64,000 nucleotides of DNA from AP-15 sp963787425 (GCA_963787425.1 CAWBCV010000001.1:1302001-1366000); one strand, 5' to 3'. Positions 46,665 to 55,829 are shown, counted from the stretch's first letter. Made by a program: numbers and translations. Notes: generated by a model from the sequence alone, not told the origin.

Positions 46665-46932
46665 CGCCATGCCGAGAGAGTGCTGTGAATTTGTGGACAG
46701 TCGGCTGCGCCGATCCCCGCCTGACCGCCAGCGCGGTCCCCTATGGACAAGCCGGGGAAAACGCCATGCGTTTCCCCCACCTTGCCCACAGGTCGGCGGC
46801 TGCCCACAAGCTTCACAACGCTACAGCAACAATAAGCTATGAACTTGATTCCGGGAAAGGTGAACCCATCATCCGGCTACCAGCCTTAGCTTATTCTCCC
46901 GGAAGCTGTCCAAACGACCGGGACCGTCGCAC

Positions 46933-47499
46933 ACCATGCGGCTGAGCGAGGCCGGCGCCATCAAGGTTTTCGGCGATGTCCGTTCCGGCAGGACGATGGA
47001 GCGGCCGGGCCTGGAAGCCTTGCTCGCGTATGCCCGCGAAGGAGACACGCTCGCGGTCGTGCGCCTTGACCGTCTCGGCCGCTCACTCGGCGAGTTGCTC
47101 ACGACTGTCGCCATGCTCAAGGAGCGCGGTATTGCCCTGCTCAGCCTGGAGGAAAGGATCGACACGAACTCGGCCGTCGGCGAGCTGGTTTTTCATGTCT
47201 TCGGAGCGATCGCGCATTTCGAGCGGCGCCTGATCGCCGAGCGGACCAAGGATGGAACTGCCGCCGCCCGTGCGAAGGGCAAGCATCCGGGACGCCGACC
47301 CCTCGATGCTGACAAGATCGCCGCCGCGCTCAGCCTGGTGAAAGCAGGTCTGTCACCGACCGCGGCCGCAAAACAGCTCGGGCTCGGACGATCGACCGTC
47401 TACCGCGAGGTCAATCGGGCCGGTATTGAACGCTACCCTGCCGGGGCCAGGTCATTAGAAACGGCTGTCGGATTTGCTTCGGGAGAACTCGATGCTTGA
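46933..47499 (+). pseudogene. tnpR: Serine resolvase without its N-terminus (right copy)
   Basis: Identical to the left resolvase from MRLSEAGAIKVFGDV to the C-terminal helix-turn-helix, but residues 1-20 with the catalytic Ser (YARVSTSDQD) are replaced by IS3. It could be translated from the ATG at 46936 but cannot recombine DNA. Confidence 0.88.
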
Positions 47500-47860
47500 T
47501 CATGTAACCATCGGCGTCAGCGATCTCGAGCGATCAAAGGCTTTCTATGACAAAGCCCTGAAAGCGATCGGCATCGAACGTCTGTATTCAGAAGGCGCAG
47601 AATTTTTCGGATACGGAGCCCATAAGAAGGCCTTCTTCTGGATCGGTCTGAAACCGTCGGCCATTACTGGTGTCCACGTCGCTTTTGCGGTTCCGGAACG
47701 CGCTGGCGTCGACCGCTTTTACGCAGCGGCTGTCGGCGCGGGCGGGCGCGACAACGGCAAGCCAGGGCTTCGGCCCAACTATCATCCGTACTACTACGGG
47801 GCATTTGTCCTCGATCCGGACGGCCACAACATTGAGGCCGTTTGCCGCCATCCTGGGTGA
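47492..47860 (+). CDS. VOC-family protein, right copy
   Basis: 122 residues, same sequence as the left copy at 6173-6541, with its ATG overlapping the resolvase stop. Intact, so the genome carries two copies. With the resolvase dead here, expression must come from elsewhere, perhaps from IS3. Confidence 0.85.
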   Translation: MLDHVTIGVSDLERSKAFYDKALKAIGIERLYSEGAEFFGYGAHKKAFFWIGLKPSAITGVHVAFAVPERAGVDRFYAAAVGAGGRDNGKPGLRPNYHPYYYGAFVLDPDGHNIEAVCRHPG

Positions 47861-47930
47861 TCGGGCAGTTCGCAACTGAGCTCGGTGAACGTCATATTCT
47901 CCAAGCGTTCGACCCTAGCGTTGTTTAGAT

Positions 47931-48353
47931 TTAGATAACAACCGAAGCTACGGCCTCATGACGATCGCTGATGCGTTCGAGACTTGACAGCTCGGCCACC
48001 GAACCGATGCGGCCACTAACCAGGGCGTCGAAGCAGCGGCGGGCTCGCTTGACTTCCTTGAGCAGCACCGGATCGGGATTGGTCGCCCTCGGGTCGGGTG
48101 CATCGATGGCGAACCTCATCTCCACCCGCGGCGCTTGATCCACGGCGGAAACTGTCGGGTGAAGACGCAACCTTGCAGTCGGTTCGGGGGCGCTGCGGCC
48201 GGCGTGAGCGGGACGAGCGACAGGATCATCCGCAGACCGTTCGGACGGAGCTCGACCCGTTTGCTCAAGACGATAGGCGATTATCGTCTTGAGCAAATCT
48301 CCTCGTCCGGCATCGGCCAGCAGGCTCTGCCGCAAGCGCTCTGCTTCAGCCAA
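47931..48353 (-). pseudogene. Possible serine-recombinase C-terminal remnant, right copy
   Basis: 140-codon frame matching 5698-6102, with slightly different N-terminal reading (MAEAERLRQSLLADAGRGDL). Same weak assignment as the left copy. Confidence 0.35.
48261..48296. repeat. Perfect inverted repeat, right copy
   Basis: TTGCTCAAGACGATA, 6 bp (GGCGAT), then TATCGTCTTGAGCAA: 15 of 15 pairs. Left copy at 5737-5772 has one mismatch. Confidence 0.75.
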
Positions 48354-48471
48354 TGATGCGGGAATATCGGCCGATGGCAGCCCCGTTCGTAGAGCGTGGG
48401 CTTGCCGACCGAGTTAGCCGACCCGATGGCGGACCACGTTCTTTTCCCGGCGTGTAGAAGAAGGGGGTGTC

Positions 48472-50747
48472 ATGGAGTTCTGGACAGAACCACAGATGGC
48501 GTCGATCCACAAAATGCTCAACCCGCGCTCCATTGCGATCGTGGGCGCGACGCCGCGGATGCAGTATGGCGGGCGGTTTCTGGCTGCGGCGCTCAAGGCC
48601 AAAGACCGGGTGCGGGTTTATGCCGTGAACCCGCGTTATGACGAAATCATGGGGGTGAAGTCCTACCCGAGTGTGACGAACCTGCCGGAGGCCCCCGATT
48701 TGGTGGGCATCGTGGTGCCCTACGACCAGGTGCTCGATGTCCTCCAGGAGAGCCACCGCAAGGGGACGGGATCGGCGATCGTGATCTCGGCGGGCTTTGC
48801 CGAGCGCGGCGTCGACGACCGGCGTGATTTGCAGGGGGAATTGGGCGCCTTTGCCCGCGCCTCGGGCATGCGTATCAGCGGCCCCAACTGCCTGGGGCTC
48901 GCGAATGTCAAAGACGACATCTGGGCCACCGCTTCCTCGCGCGGGGCGGAAGGTCTGACCGGGCCGATCGGCCTCGTATGCCAAAGCGGTGCGACGGCGT
49001 TCGGGCCGTTCCTGGTGCGGGCGGTGGAGAACGGCATCGGCTTCAGCTATATAATCTCGACCGGGAACGAGGCAGACCTCGACTTCACGGATTTCGCCCG
49101 CTATCTGCTGGACGATCCGGATACTCGGGTAATTGCCGGCTTTGTCGAAGGCTTCAAAGAGGCCGATAAATTTCTCGAAGTGGCAAAGCTCGCAGCAGAG
49201 CGCGGCAAGCCGATCGTCCTGATCAAAATCGGGCGTTCGGAACTGGGAGCCCGGGCGGCACGCTCGCATACCGCAGCGCTGACGGGCGCGGATGCCCGGT
49301 ACGATGCGATCTTTGCCCAATACGGGGTGATCCGGGTCCAGGATTACGACGAACTCCTGGAGGTCGCGCACCTCCTGGCCCACACCCCCAAGCCCGGCGT
49401 GCCCGGCATCGCGGTGGTATCCCACTCGGGCGGCATCAGCTCGCTGACCGCCGACATGTGCGGTCAGGCCGGTCTCGATCTGCCGCCGCTTGGCGACGGA
49501 GGCGCGTGACGGCATCAACGGGATCCTGAAGGGCTTCGGGTGGGCTGCGAATCCTGCCGATGTGACAGGCTTTGCCAACAGCGAGTCCTTCCCGCAAATC
49601 ATGGAGCATATGGTCAATGATCCCCGGATGGGGACGCTCGTCGTGGCGAGTGCCGGGGCGGACGCCCAAGCTCAGCAGGTCATCAGCCAGCGTGATCGGA
49701 CCGACAAGGGTGTGGTGTTCTTGTGGACAGGAAGCCGGGACGCCAAGAGCGGCCTGGCACAGCTCAAACACGCCCGGATACCGATCTTCTACACGCCGGA
49801 CAAATTGGCCCGAGGCCTGCAGAGCCGCCTCGCGTATCATACATGGCGCGAGCGTCGCCTGGCCGATGGCTTTGCCACGGCCCCGTCGCGCACGGCGGCG
49901 CAGGATGAGGCCATCGCCCAGGCGCTTGGCTTGGGGCGTCCGACACTCTCGGAGTCCGAGAGCAAGCAGCTGTTGGCAGCCTGGGGCGTGGGGAGTGCGC
50001 GTGAGCACCGGGCAAATTCTGCAGAGGCCGCCGTCGCGGCCGCAGAGCAGCTCGGGTTTCCGGTGGCTCTCAAGGTCGATTCGCCGGATATTCTGCACAA
50101 GACAGAGGCCGGGGTCGTTCGGCTGAACCTCGGCGATGCGGCACAAGTGCGAACGGCCTACGCAGAGATCCTGGCCAATGCCAAGGCCTATTTAAGTGCC
50201 CTCCCCCTCGATGGGGGAGGGTTGGGAGGGGGTGATCGTGCCGGTGGCAATCCATTCGGGCACCGGGCGGCGAATTCACCCCCACCCCGGCCCTCCCCCA
50301 TCAAGGGGGAGGGAGTAGATGCGGCAAATGCGATAGCCCCAGCGGCTCAGATCACTCGGGGTGTCGGTGCAGGAGATGGTCGGAGACGGTGTAGAAGTCA
50401 TCATTGGCGTCAATTGCGACCCGCAATTGGGCCCGGTGCTCCTGTTCGGTAGCGGCGGCGTGATGGTCGAGGTCTACAACGATGTGGCCCTGCGAGGCTG
50501 CCCCATCACGCGCTCGGAAGCACAGGCGATGATCGCCGAGGTCAAAGGAGCCCGGTTGCTCCAGGGCTTTCGCGGACGGCCAGCGGCAGACCTCGAGGCG
50601 CTCGCGGATACCCTGGTGCGCATGTCGCACCTCGCCATGCACCTTGAAGGACACTTGGCAGAGCTGGACATCAATCCGCTCATGGTGCTGCCGTCAGGTC
50701 AGGGCGTGAAGGCGGTAGACGCCCTCGTCGTGTTTCGCGGCACATAG
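48472..50747 (+). pseudogene. NDP-forming acyl-CoA synthetase, right copy, two frameshifts
   Basis: ATG at 48472 after AAGGGGG. CoA-binding domain RSIAIVGATPRMQYGGRFL; ligase-like domain with SGPNCLGLAN and CQSGATAFGPFLV; SHSGGISSLTADMCGQAGL. An extra G near 49497 ends the first frame after PPLGDGGA; the sequence continues as EARDGINGILKGFGWAANPA. The ATP-grasp part follows (LGFPVALKVDSPDILHKTEA), with the palindromic repeat in frame at 50198-50316. An extra A near 50355 shifts it again before GVSVQEMVGDGVEV; the end HLAELDINPLMVLPSGQGVK is intact. The first frameshift is shared with the left copy, the second is not. Confidence 0.85.
50198..50316. repeat. In-frame palindromic REP-like element, right copy
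   Basis: Same element as 2323-2443 in inverse orientation; two CCCTCCCC...GGGGAGGG palindromes. It encodes PLDGGGLGGGDRAGGNPFGH and PPPRPSPIKGEGVD within the synthetase. Confidence 0.75.
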
Positions 50748-51201
50748 CACTGCACCTGGCTGAGAGAGCCTGACCCAAAAAGTTTGCACGGCCTAATTGT
50801 CGGCAGCAGCGGACCGCTTTGGAACCGACAACTGCCGCTCAGCCTTGGCGGCGGGAACCGCCCTTGATGGCCCATCGCGGTCGGATTGCCGCTCGATGAC
50901 TTAGCTAGCTAATCCCCCCAACGGTGCTTAATCGGCCTTCGCAAGAAGCCATTTATTTTTTAATGGTTCGGCAGAAAGGACGCTACGATTTGCGATTTCC
51001 GACAAGCCTCGTATGAACTCGACGCCTAATAAGATTGCGCCAATTCCGTGAGCAAGCTCGTGTCGAGTGGCCGTCCCACTCCGCGATCGGTGTACATGGC
51101 CTCTGCTAAGTTCCAAGCTTCGGTGGTGTGGGAAACCATTCTCGCCCTCTTTGCATGAGGGAAGGGTTATTCTCGCAATAGGTGTGGGCGGGGTTTCTTA
51201 G
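50748..51201. other. Gap of about 450 bp without a confident gene
   Basis: A 62-codon minus frame (50928-51116) contains HELAHGIGAILLG, but it has no other metalloprotease feature and may be chance. Confidence 0.4.
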
Positions 51202-52423
51202 GCCGGCCGCACGGTGGTCAACGCCGGGGCGGTGCTGCGCGTTATCCGCACCCATCGCGCCCGGCCGCTCGCCGAGGCGAGCGAGGACGCCATCCCCCGC
51301 GGTGAGATCGACTTCGCGACGGGGCTCGTGCGTCTCGACGGCGCCCGCTGGTTAGCGGTGGAAGAAAACGTCCCGGCGCAGGCCATCGCAAGGGACGCCC
51401 GTATCCTCGCCGATTATCTCGACAGCTTCCGTTCTTTCTTCGGTAATGCAGCCGGCGCGGTCGAGGTCTACTGGGCCTTTCTGGTGTGGCTCTATGCGGC
51501 GCCAGCGGCGCCGTATCTGCGGCAGGCCGCGGTGCCGGCCGGTATCGATCCCTGGGTCTATCCGGTCTACGCCGTGCTATTCGGCCGGTCGAGCGGCGGT
51601 AAAACATTGTTTACCAAAATTGCCGCACGCTCGATGTTTGGTTTCGAGAAGATGATTCGCAGCGGCCAGTTCACCGCCAATCGCGCGCTCGGATTGCGCG
51701 AGCGTCTCGGATCGATCCCGCTGCTCATCGACGACGTGTCCCGCGACAAGTTCACGAGCCACGTTCCGGACCTGGTGCGCACCGACCAGGAAATGAGCGC
51801 GACCTATGCCCCGATCATGCTGACGACCAACCGAGACGTGAGCTCGATCCCGCCCGATCTGACAAAGCGCATGGTGACCTGCCACATCGACGCCGCGATC
51901 CCCGAGAACCGGTCGGTCACCGAGCGCATCGCGCGGCTCGCATTGAGAGAGATCGGCACGGCGCTCTATCGTGCCTATCTGCAACGCCTCATCCCCAAAG
52001 TCCGCGCAATGCGCGCCGAGATCGACGCCGACGCGGCCCAGTTTCCAGATCTCCTTGCACGCTCATCGGAGATTCTCCGAGACATCCTGGGTGGAGCGCT
52101 AGGCGATCCGCCGCTCTGGGCGCGGCCGCTCGGCTTTTCGGATTATTTTGGCATCCGCCACCGGCGGTTCCGCGATCAGCTCGCCGATATGCTCGCCGAC
52201 CCCGATGAGCGCGTTACCATCAACCGGCGCGCCCGGCGAAATCACGATCAGCTTCGGCGGCGACACGAACCAGGCCGCACAATTCGCCCGCAGCGTGCCG
52301 GATTTTGTGCTGAAGGGCCGTTTCGCCGATCTCGTGAAGCTTGACTTACAAGCGCTCAAGCAGGAGATGGGGTTCGATGTCGAGACTAGGCGGCCCTGGT
52401 GGCACCGCCTCATTCGGCGATGA
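51202..52423 (+). pseudogene. P-loop ATPase, 5'-truncated and frameshifted; possibly from a PLD-nuclease-type defence protein
   Basis: The frame opens just after a TAG at 51199 (GRTVVNAGAVLRVIRTHRAR) with a possible GTG start at 51214. Walker A VYAVLFGRSSGGKTLFTKIA, Walker B SIPLLIDDVSRDKF, then VRTDQEMSATYAPIMLTTNR and DLTKRMVTCHIDAAIPENRS. IGTALYRAYLQRLIPKV follows. Near 52220 the frame shifts, and the end is in another frame (ISFGGDTNQAAQFARSVPDF, LDLQALKQEMGFDVETRRPW). The order and motifs recall the ATPase half of PLD-type nuclease/ATPase proteins of phage defence, from memory; this is not proven, and the nuclease half is missing. Confidence 0.45.
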
Positions 52424-52438
52424 GCGGCGCCTTGTCTG

Positions 52439-52550
52439 ATGCCCGCCCAACAGCTCGATCTCTTTGCCGGGGCGGGCAACCACTCGGATCAGACCAGGCC
52501 TCGTGCTGTTAGATACGCGGTCGCTAATTCGGCAGCGCCATCCATCAGGC
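52439..52550 (+). pseudogene. 5' stub of an unidentified gene
   Basis: MPAQQLDLFAGAGNHSDQTR then PRAVRYAVANSAA, from ATG at 52439, 16 bp after the ATPase stop. The sequence runs straight into tRNA-Ser-like copy 7. Family not recognised. Confidence 0.35.
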
Positions 52551-52600
52551 GGCGACAGACTCGCTGGAAAGCGGGATTCGAACCGCCAGTCCCTCTCACG
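52551..52600 (-). repeat. tRNA-Ser-like 3' module, copy 7
   Basis: Minus strand: GGGACTGGCGGTTCGAATCC, CGCTTTCCAGCGAGTCTGTC. T-stem degraded. It faces copy 6 at 52679 in inverse orientation, about 80 bp away. Confidence 0.5.
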
Positions 52601-52635
52601 AAGGACCGGTCCTCTGTCGCGAAAGCGCTTCCGGA

Positions 52636-52732
52636 ATGGTCGAACACGGGCAGTCTCGAAATGCGTTGTCTGTCACACGGGGGACCGATGGTTCGAATCC
52701 ATCTCCCTCCAGCAGCGAGTTGGCAGCGAACC
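52636..52732 (+). repeat. tRNA-Ser-like 3' module, copy 6, with remnants of the tRNA body
   Basis: GGCAGTCTCGAAATGCG (anticodon-arm-like, CGA in the loop) and a long variable-arm-like stretch are followed by GGGGGACCGATGGTTCGAAT with a perfect T-arm (GATGG/CCATC), then CTCCCTCCAG, GCGAGT and GCGAACC. The 5' acceptor strand and D-arm are missing, so this is a tRNA-Ser(CGA)-like pseudogene, not a functional tRNA. It abuts the polymerase fragment. Confidence 0.55.
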
Positions 52733-52734
52733 GC

Positions 52735-53074
52735 GTCGCCCGCGGGTCCAGGGCCGGCTTCGGCGAGCAAATGGATCCCCGCCCGTGTCGGCACCTGTTT
52801 GCTGGCGCGCCTCGACCAGCTCTGGCCCCGGGCGCCGCGCTACAAGCCGCTATCCGTCGGCGTCGTGCTGCTCGATCTGGTCCCCGCCGCCATGCATCAG
52901 CCGGATCTGTTCGCGGCCGACAATCACATGCGCCAGAGGCTGTCGCCGCTGATCGACCGCATCAACGACCACTACGGCCACTACGCGATCGGCTTCGGCC
53001 TCCTGCCGCCCGACGTGCGGGCGTTCAAGGGCCATGCCGCCTTTCACCCGGTGCCGGAGAGTTGGGAGTTTTAG
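52735..53074 (+). pseudogene. Y-family DNA polymerase (UmuC/DinB-like), C-terminal remnant
   Basis: RVGTCLLARLDQLWPRAPRY then KPLSVGVVLLDLVPAAMHQP, DLFAADNHMRQRLSPLIDRI and NDHYGHYAIGFGLLPPDV. The R-Y-K-x-x-G-V-x-L-L-D-L...Q-x-D-L-F...I-D-x-I-N pattern is the UmuC-type C-terminal domain (DUF4113). The polymerase domain is gone; the fragment begins where the tRNA-like module ends. Confidence 0.6.
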
Positions 53075-53543
53075 CTGCCGTCCACGTCGTCCGGGCATCC
53101 ATGCGGCCGCCGCAGCGTTCCTTGCTGCAATGAACAACAATTTCGATTGGAACGGAACGGGAAATCCCCCAGCGCCACCGACGCATATCCGACAGCATCC
53201 ATCCGAAACGATCGCGGATCCTATCGACAACAGCGCAGTCGGCCACCCAACGCGCCATGCCTTTCTTGGTGCCTGGGCGGCGCGCTTCATCTTTAAGTCC
53301 AAGCGGGAGTTCGAGCTGCACATCCCAGTGTTCCTCGAGCACGTCGCCTCGTGCCCGGCCTTTGGACGGATCAGGATCGATCGTGAAATTCGTCACGGTC
53401 GGGCTCGGCGGCACCACGGTAACGCGAAATGGAGAAGTGACCGACGCACCATGGCTGTGCCCGATCGTGGCCAGCAGCCAGATGACGAAAGCGAGGAAGA
53501 GGCGAATCACGGGAGCCGGCGGCGACATACACGACGTCGGCAT
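53025..53543 (-). CDS. Possible exported hypothetical protein
   Basis: From the ATG at 53543: APVIRLFLAFVIWLLATIGH then SHGASVTSPFRVTVVPPSPT, a credible signal peptide and a beta-rich start; the rest is unrecognised and its end overlaps the polymerase remnant on the other strand. A second minus frame (53371-53643, YLFDMPEERRLPALTDALNA, RLEVAAERIKAAAPRTCDAD) overlaps its start, an arrangement seen in phage lysis genes, but no family is recognised. Confidence 0.3.
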   Translation of the reverse strand: MPTSCMSPPAPVIRLFLAFVIWLLATIGHSHGASVTSPFRVTVVPPSPTVTNFTIDPDPSKGRARGDVLEEHWDVQLELPLGLKDEARRPGTKKGMARWVADCAVVDRIRDRFGWMLSDMRRWRWGISRSVPIEIVVHCSKERCGGRMDARTTWTAAKTPNSPAPGERRHGP

Positions 53544-53711
53544 CGCAGGTACGCGGTGCCGCCGCCTTGATGCGCTCCGCGGCAACTTCGAGCCGGGCAT
53601 TCAGTGCGTCGGTGAGCGCGGGGAGCCGGCGCTCTTCGGGCATGTCGAACAGGTAGCGGTGAGTATGCTGACCGAAATGGCGGCAATCAGCAGGCCAGCG
53701 ATGGACATATT

Positions 53712-53970
53712 GTCTCCGCGGTAAAACTACAGGCCATCATACCCGCACAGATCGCAATTGTCAACATAGTAATACTGTTATAGCAATGACACCCCGATTT
53801 GCCGCAGCTGGGAGTGCCTCCGGTTCCGCGAACAGATCCGCTCCCATTTTCGAGACTTGAGTGCCGTCCCCCTTGTTGACGCGCAGCATCGTGCCGCGGG
53901 GATTGGCGGGACGGAGGGTTGCGCGGGTCTCAATTCCAGTGCCGCTCTGGGCGGCGGTGGGCCACGTGCT
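53712..53970. other. Gap without a recognised gene
   Basis: AT-richer stretch at 53740-53790; nothing supported. Confidence 0.4.
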
Positions 53971-54138
53971 TCAGAACTCCTTGGTCACGCCGGCAGAAAA
54001 TGTGCGCCGCGGACCGAAGGCCGGCGCAAAGGCGCCGAGCGATGTGTTGCTGCGCAGCAGATAGATCTCGTCAAACAGGTTGATCACGTCGAACCGGAGC
54101 TTGATCGCGCCGGCACTGGGCAGCTCAAATATGGGGGT
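53971..54138 (-). pseudogene. TonB-dependent receptor, C-terminal remnant
   Basis: Minus strand: PIFELPSAGAIKLRFDVINL, FDEIYLLRSNTSLGAFAPAF and GPRRTFSAGVTKEF-stop. The V-x-N-L-F-D-x-x-Y...G-P-R-R-T-F-x-A-G-x-x-x-x-F end is the last two beta strands of an outer-membrane receptor barrel. Nothing upstream matches. Confidence 0.7.
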
Positions 54139-54207
54139 GCAGCGGTCGCAGGACGGCCCGAGGCCGGTCGGTCGAAGCGCACTACGACTGCATGAGCCTT
54201 GCTGACA

Positions 54208-54465
54208 TCAAGCTGATGGGCATGTCGGCGGCTTGCTGCCCCGGATGGTCGCCATCACGAAGGAGCCGACCATCGCGTTCGCCTTCGTCGCGCCGGTGTC
54301 GATCTCCTTGCGGAAATGCTTCTCCAGCGTCGGGACGCTGATCGGCTTGTCATTCCGGTCCCGCACGAGCTGACAGATATCCTCCTGCCGGATACCAAGG
54401 CCGACCAGGATTTCGACGTTCTTGCGCTGCTCTTCCGTCGGCTGAAAGGCCGGCTGCCCTGCCAT
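54208..54465 (-). CDS. Phage-type small DNA-binding protein, probably truncated
   Basis: 85 residues from MAGQPAFQPTEEQRKNVEIL: VGLGIRQEDICQLVRDRNDK, PISVPTLEKHFRKEIDTGAT and KANAMVGSFVMATIRG. The G-I-x-x-E-x-I-x...T-L-x-x-H-F helix-turn-helix is common in proteins next to terminases in rhizobial prophages. The last residues (SKPPTCPSA) do not fit, so the 3' end is likely replaced. Confidence 0.55.
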   Translation of the reverse strand: MAGQPAFQPTEEQRKNVEILVGLGIRQEDICQLVRDRNDKPISVPTLEKHFRKEIDTGATKANAMVGSFVMATIRGSKPPTCPSA

Positions 54466-54743
54466 AACCGCTACTCCATCCCTCGCGCGCGCGCCCGTGA
54501 GGGTAAAAGAATGCACGCCAGACGGGTTCGTCTGGCCGCCGGGTTGCCTCGCTGGCGCAGTCCCCGCGGGGCTGTGGCTCTGCGGCCGCTCACTCCACGG
54601 GGAAGCGTGAAGCTGGCCTAGGCTGATCCGCGACTGAGCCAGTGCCAGCGCGGTTGAGTGTCAGCCGGTTTGACAAGCCCCTCCGGCCATACGGCAGAAT
54701 TAAATGTCACGAGAGAGCGCACTGAAGCGCTGAGGATCTAGTC

Positions 54744-54971
54744 ATGGAAACAGTGGCAGAAGGTGTCCCGGTGACCCTCGCGCGGGACCTGGTGCCGGCG
54801 GAGCAAGCGGCAACAGTCGCAGGGGTGAGCCTTCCGACCCTATGGCGCGCTGCTCGGGCGGGACGGATCGCCGCCCACCGGACAGGGCCGAAGGAGACCA
54901 GGTTCTCAATAGCGGAGGCGAGGAGGTGGGGCGCCGAGCGAGCCCGCTCCCGCGGCCGGCGAGCGGCATGA
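54744..54971 (+). CDS. Small excisionase/MerR-like helix-turn-helix protein
   Basis: 75 residues: AEQAATVAGVSLPTLWRAAR, AGRIAAHRTGPKETRFSIAE, ARRWGAERA. This is the HTH_17 pattern (A-A-x-x-x-G-V-S-x-x-T-L-x-R...G-x-x...R-x-x-x-x-E-x-x-x-W) of excisionase-like regulators. ATG at 54744. It begins a run of small DNA-binding genes suggesting an integrated element. Confidence 0.55.
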   Translation: METVAEGVPVTLARDLVPAEQAATVAGVSLPTLWRAARAGRIAAHRTGPKETRFSIAEARRWGAERARSRGRRAA

Positions 54972-55259
54972 GTGCCGCCAACCTGCCGATCGCCCACAGT
55001 GCCCCTAGAAACCGCTCAGGAGCCCACTGGTGAGCGAAAGGGCTCTTCCGCGGCCAATGGCTGCGGAGGCTGCAGCGGCTGCGAGCAGTGCGGCTACTGG
55101 GGGAAGTCGTGAACGAGCCCTGAGCCCAGTGAGCGCACGGGCCGCCGAGCGCATTGGGGCCGCATGCACGACGCAGTTGCGAGACCTCCCCGCGCGACTG
55201 GTACTATCAATTGTCATCGCCTAGCGGAGCAGCGCTGAGGGCGTAGAGGAGAGACGAGA

Positions 55260-55463
55260 ATGCCGAGAAACACTGCCGACCAAGTGCAGATCGTGACGCG
55301 GGTGGCGCCGGCACTGCGGGAGCGGCTGAAGGCCCATGCCGCGATTGAGGGCCTGTCGATGAATGAGGTCGTCACCCGCGCAGTGGATGCGGTGATCCTG
55401 AGGGATCTGGACAGCGTGCGGCAGGCCGCTCGGCGCCCGCTGCGCGAGGGGACTGAGCAATGA
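55260..55463 (+). CDS. Arc-like ribbon-helix-helix protein (first)
   Basis: 67 residues: DQVQIVTRVAPALRERLKAH, AAIEGLSMNEVVTRAVDAVI. The beta strand (V-Q-I-V-T-R-V) followed by two helices is the MetJ/Arc fold seen in antitoxins and plasmid/phage regulators. GGAGAG precedes the ATG at 55260. No toxin gene adjoins. Confidence 0.65.
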   Translation: MPRNTADQVQIVTRVAPALRERLKAHAAIEGLSMNEVVTRAVDAVILRDLDSVRQAARRPLREGTEQ

Positions 55464-55646
55464 ACGTGCCCGGGTCTGCGAAAGCTGACCTGCCGCGCGT
55501 GTGGCACGCCTAACACACTGGCTTTCCTGACCTGAGGCTGCCAGCCGGGGCGTGCTGACACGCTTGCAAGTGCCCCCAGCCGATCAGCACAATTGAACTT
55601 ACAAAGCAGCTCGCAATCTCGCGCTGCTCGAACCCTGGAGGGTCAA

Positions 55647-55829
55647 ATGGAGCAAGATAACGAAGTCACGCTCGCCACGCTCGCAGTTCGCATGCCTGTG
55701 GATCTGCGCCGGGCGGTAAAGCGCTATGCCGTTGACCGGGATATGACGGTCGCCGCGGTGGTCAACGAAGTACTGAAAGCCACGGTGGCGAAAGGCGACA
55801 ACAACAGTGCTGCGCGACTGCGCGGATAA
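55647..55829 (+). CDS. Arc-like ribbon-helix-helix protein (second)
   Basis: 60 residues from the ATG at 55647 after GGAGGG: EVTLATLAVRMPVDLRRAVK, RYAVDRDMTVAAVVNEVLKA. Same fold class as the preceding small protein, with low sequence similarity. A hairpin GGCCGG...CCGGCC at 55837-55856 follows the stop and may terminate transcription. Confidence 0.6.
   Translation: MEQDNEVTLATLAVRMPVDLRRAVKRYAVDRDMTVAAVVNEVLKATVAKGDNNSAARLRG

Larger units (their letters stand above)
45455..46931 (+). mobile_element. IS3-family insertion sequence, right copy
   Basis: 1477 bp with the same ends as the left copy (15627-17103), in inverse orientation. The left flank is the monooxygenase stub and the right flank the truncated resolvase; these are unrelated genes and there is no target duplication. 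So this copy marks a rearrangement junction rather than a simple insertion. Confidence 0.9.

Noticed and set aside
48346..49617. 423-codon minus-strand frame (and its twin 4610-5752, plus)
   Set aside because: Antisense shadow of the acyl-CoA synthetase; no domain, Arg/His-rich translation.
50928..51116. HELAHG motif suggesting a small metallopeptidase
   Set aside because: Only 62 codons, no flanking family sequence; HExxH arises easily by chance.
52636..52712. Functional tRNA-Ser(CGA)
   Set aside because: No 5' acceptor strand or D-arm, and the anticodon stem does not pair; kept only as a tRNA-like repeat.
55030..55224. 64-codon Ala-rich frame between small DNA-binding genes
   Set aside because: Composition only; no motif or ribosome site.
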